Source: Candidatus Zhuqueibacterota bacterium
GTDB taxonomy: Bacteria; KSB1; UBA2214
Length of the DNA: 17,147 nucleotides
Assembly: GCA_022706175.1 (NCBI GenBank)
Contig: JAKJDB010000011.1
Coordinates: 1 to 17,147, forward strand
Direction of reading: 5' to 3'
The notes beneath the pieces are model-generated. The model did not search any database. It saw only the letters and a program-made list of their open reading frames with translations, and was not told where the DNA came from. A program made the translations under genes and the position numbers. This document shows, piece by piece, positions 14,632 to 17,147 of the stretch (position 1 is its first letter; every line of letters begins with the position of its first letter).

Positions 14632-15564
14632 ATGCAAGAAGAAAGTCTGGCCGTGGGCGGACAGGCGGTGATCGAAGGCGTGATGATGCGCGGTCCCAAT
14701 GGCATCGCCATCGCCGTGCGCCGGCCGGATGGAGAGATCGTTCTGAAAAACGATCCCTTTCAGCCCATCACCAAACGGATCAAATGGCTCAACATCCCCA
14801 TCTTGCGCGGCGCCATTCTTCTCATCGAAACCATGTATGTGGGCATGAAGGCGCTTACCTTTTCCAGCGATATCGCCCTGGAAGCAGAGAAGAAGAAAAG
14901 CGGCAGCGCAGACAAACCCCGGAGCGAGCGGCGCGACAAAATCGAAATGGCCCTGACGGTGGTCTTTGCCCTGGCGCTGGGCATCGCGATTTTTTTCTAT
15001 CTGCCGCTGGTCATCACCGGGCTGTTCGGCTTTGACTCCGGCTTTTGGTTCAACCTGGTGGACGGCCTCATCCGCATGATCTTTTTTCTCGCCTATCTCA
15101 TTCTCATATCTCGCTGGAAAGAAATCCGCCGCGTGTTCGAGTACCATGGGGCTGAACACAAATCCATTTTTGCCTATGAGAACCAGAAAGAACTGGTGGT
15201 GGACAGCGCGCGGCCGTTCACCACACTGCACCCGCGCTGCGGCACCAGCTTTCTGCTCATCGTCATGGTGGTCAGCATCCTGGTGTTCATGTTCCTCGGC
15301 AAACCGGAGACCGTTGCTGAGCGGCTGGTGCGCCTGGCCTTTGTTCCGCTGATCGGCGGCCTGTCCTATGAATTGATCAAGCTGTCCGCCAAAGCCTACC
15401 GATACCGGTTTTTCCGTCTGTTTCTTCTACCCGGACTGTGGCTGCAAAAGATCACCACGGTGGAACCGGACGATCAGCAGCTGGAGGTGGCGATGGTGGC
15501 GTTGAAATGCGCCATTGGACAGGATCCGGCCGTGGGGCCGTCCAAAGTGGTGCCGGTTTCCTGA
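14632..15564 (+). CDS. DUF1385 family membrane protein (YqhQ-like)
   Basis: The start is ATG 14632 (MQEESLAVGG), with AAGGA at 14621-14625; the longer frame from 14581 adds 17 residues with no family similarity and sits in the terminator trailer. The 310 residues carry the family hallmarks: GGQAVIEGVMMRGP (9-22), EYHGAEHKSIF (170-180) and HPRCGTSFLLIV (200-211). Membrane segments lie near 55-75, 107-130, 146-160, 205-222 and 235-252, and an acidic C-terminal piece ends the protein. The conserved His, Glu and Cys residues suggest metal or substrate binding, but the function of the family is not established. Its position just before prfA and prmC recurs in many bacteria, which hints at a link with translation or simple synteny. 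Confidence 0.93.
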   Translation: MQEESLAVGGQAVIEGVMMRGPNGIAIAVRRPDGEIVLKNDPFQPITKRIKWLNIPILRGAILLIETMYVGMKALTFSSDIALEAEKKKSGSADKPRSERRDKIEMALTVVFALALGIAIFFYLPLVITGLFGFDSGFWFNLVDGLIRMIFFLAYLILISRWKEIRRVFEYHGAEHKSIFAYENQKELVVDSARPFTTLHPRCGTSFLLIVMVVSILVFMFLGKPETVAERLVRLAFVPLIGGLSYELIKLSAKAYRYRFFRLFLLPGLWLQKITTVEPDDQQLEVAMVALKCAIGQDPAVGPSKVVPVS

Positions 15565-15598
15565 GAGCTTTTCTGTCGGTAAAATTTGAGGAAGTACT

Positions 15599-16669
15599 TT
15601 GATCGAACAACTGGAAAAAATCGTGCAACGGCATCAGGAGCTGACGCAAAAGCTCAGCGATCCGGAGACCATGACCAAGCCGGCGCTGTTTCGCGATTTG
15701 GCTAAAGAGGCGGCCGATTTAGCTGAAACCGTACAGCTTTACCAGGATTATAAAAAATGGCGCTCCGATCTGGAGAACGATAAAGCCATTGTTCAAAACG
15801 AAACGGATGCGGATCTGCTGGAACTGGCCAAAGCCGAGATGGTGGAGCTGGAGACGAAAATCGCCCTGGTGGAAGAACAGCTGAAAACCATGCTCATCCC
15901 CAAGGACCCGCAGGACAGCCGCAACGCGGTGGTGGAAATACGCGCCGGCACCGGCGGCGATGAGGCCGGCCTCTTTGCCGGCGATCTGTTCCGCATGTAT
16001 CAGCATTACGCTGAGAAAAACGGCTGGAAATTGGAGGTGCTCTCCTCCAACCCTCAGGGGATCGGTGGTTTTCGCGAGGTGATCTTTTCCCTGACCGGCA
16101 AGGACGTGTTCGGCAAGATCAAATTTGAAGGCGGCGTGCACCGCGTGCAGCGCGTGCCGGCCACGGAGGCCAACGGCCGTATTCACACCTCTGCCGCCAC
16201 AGTGGCCGTGCTGCCCGAGGCGGAGGAGATCGACGTCGACATCGATCCCAACGACCTGCGCATCGACGTCTTTCGCTCGTCCGGACCCGGCGGCCAGAGC
16301 GTCAACACCACCGATTCGGCTGTGCGGGTGACCCACCTGCCCACGGGCATGGTGGTCTCGTGCCAAGATGAAAAATCACAGCACAAGAACAAAGCCAAAG
16401 CGCTCAAAGTGCTGCGTGCCCGCTTGTACGACAAAGCCATAGAAGAGGAGCGCGCCAAACTAACGGCGCAACGCCGCTCCATGGTCAGCACCGGCGACCG
16501 CAGCGCAAAAATTCGCACCTACAATTTTCCGCAAAACCGGGTGACCGACCACCGGATCGGCCTGACCCTCTACCAGCTGGATCAGGTGCTGCAGGGCAAG
16601 ATCGATGAATTCGTCGAACAGCTGCAGCTCACGGATCGTGCGGAACGGCTGGAAGCGATGAAAGAATAA
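15599..16669 (+). CDS. prfA: Peptide chain release factor 1
   Basis: RF1 releases the finished peptide at UAA and UAG codons. It starts at TTG 15599, with GAGGAAG at 15588-15594, giving [15 protein letters not shown], the usual opening. The 356 residues are near the 360 of E. coli. The stop-codon recognition motif PAT (187-189) identifies RF1 rather than RF2. GGQ (231-233) in [17 protein letters not shown] is the catalytic motif whose Gln is methylated by PrmC. The C-terminal [17 protein letters not shown] stretch is complete. The prmC gene follows after 22 bases, so modifier and target are co-transcribed. Confidence 0.98.
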   Translation: MIEQLEKIVQRHQELTQKLSDPETMTKPALFRDLAKEAADLAETVQLYQDYKKWRSDLENDKAIVQNETDADLLELAKAEMVELETKIALVEEQLKTMLIPKDPQDSRNAVVEIRAGTGGDEAGLFAGDLFRMYQHYAEKNGWKLEVLSSNPQGIGGFREVIFSLTGKDVFGKIKFEGGVHRVQRVPATEANGRIHTSAATVAVLPEAEEIDVDIDPNDLRIDVFRSSGPGGQSVNTTDSAVRVTHLPTGMVVSCQDEKSQHKNKAKALKVLRARLYDKAIEEERAKLTAQRRSMVSTGDRSAKIRTYNFPQNRVTDHRIGLTLYQLDQVLQGKIDEFVEQLQLTDRAERLEAMKE

Positions 16670-16691
16670 CCGCACGCGCGAAAGTGACGGT

Positions 16692-17147
16692 ATGGCAGAA
16701 GAGAGACGGCGCTGGACGGTCATCGACCTGTTAAAATGGACCGCCGGTTATCTGGAAGAGAAAAATTTCGACCACGCCCGCCTGAACGCAGAACGCCTGT
16801 TATGCCACGTGCTCCACTGGCGCCGCGTCGACCTCTACCTTCAATTTGACCGGCCGCTTTCCGTCGACGAACTGACCGCTTTTAAACTGCTGCTCAGAAG
16901 ACGTCTGACCCACGAACCCCTGCAATATATCATTGGCGAAAGCGAATTTTTTTCTTTATCTTTTCTTGTCGGCCCGGGCGTGCTGATCCCCAGGCCGGAA
17001 ACCGAACTGCTGGTGGAAAAGGCGATCGAATTCGCCCACCCCTTTGCCGGCTGCCGGATTCTGGACCTGGGCACAGGTTCCGGCTGCATCGCGGTCAGCC
17101 TGGCCGTGCATCTGCCGCAGGCGCACATCGTCGCCATCGACCGGTCC
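16692..17147 (+). CDS. prmC: Release factor glutamine methyltransferase PrmC, 5' part
   Basis: The frame from ATG 16692 (MAEERRRWTVIDLL) is open to the right edge, giving 152 codons of an expected 280 or so. PrmC methylates the Gln of the GGQ motif of release factors with S-adenosylmethionine. The N-terminal helical substrate domain is complete, including LTHEPLQYIIGESEFF; then come the hinge VGPGVLIPRPETELLVE and methyltransferase motif I ILDLGTGSGCIAVSLA with the following acidic AIDRS at the edge. The NPPY catalytic motif would lie outside. The ribosome site is weak (AAAGTGACGG). An antisense frame over the same bases is a shadow. Confidence 0.97.
   Translation, partial: MAEERRRWTVIDLLKWTAGYLEEKNFDHARLNAERLLCHVLHWRRVDLYLQFDRPLSVDELTAFKLLLRRRLTHEPLQYIIGESEFFSLSFLVGPGVLIPRPETELLVEKAIEFAHPFAGCRILDLGTGSGCIAVSLAVHLPQAHIVAIDRS

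Overview
The window looks like chromosomal DNA of a Gram-negative, moderately GC-rich bacterium: there is a beta-barrel-like protein, a lipoprotein, exported proteins, an ECF sigma/anti-sigma pair and a housekeeping translation block. Lineage cannot be fixed from sequence alone. The FolC motif DVGHNLSG (instead of the common DGAHNP) and the lipoprotein style lean towards the Bacteroidota/FCB side or a related uncultured phylum; this is inference. GTG and TTG starts are frequent.

Layout. (1) 1-4341, + strand: the 3' end of a probable outer-membrane beta-barrel gene, a 708-residue exported multidomain protein of unknown function, and an alpha/beta hydrolase, closed by a hairpin terminator. (2) 4444-7639, - strand: pepT (peptidase T), a pRiA4b ORF-3-family protein, and a membrane-anchored neutral-ceramidase-like hydrolase whose start overlaps the preceding stop. 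(3) 7695-10208, + strand: a likely sigma70 promoter, a small lipoprotein, an ECF sigma factor, a zinc-finger anti-sigma factor, a Cys/His-rich periplasmic protein resembling the CpxP/Spy/CnrX metal-sensor group, and a membrane-tethered protein with repeated Cys-Cys units, ended by a strong terminator. (4) 10244-12703: folC, then a stand-alone UgpC/MsmK-type ABC ATPase with its own promoter. (5) 12943-17147: rho, rpmE, a DUF1385 membrane protein, prfA and the 5' part of prmC, an arrangement seen in many bacteria.

The most interesting region is (3). A sigma factor, its membrane anti-sigma, a thiol-rich periplasmic candidate sensor and a thiol-rich repeat protein lie in tight succession, the last two with overlapping codons. 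This suggests a self-contained envelope response to a thiol-reactive metal or similar stress, reminiscent of CnrYXH but with cysteine-rich components. An ECF-type promoter seems to sit between the sigma and anti-sigma genes, placed so that the anti-sigma message would be leaderless. No mobile element, CRISPR array, tRNA or rRNA was found.
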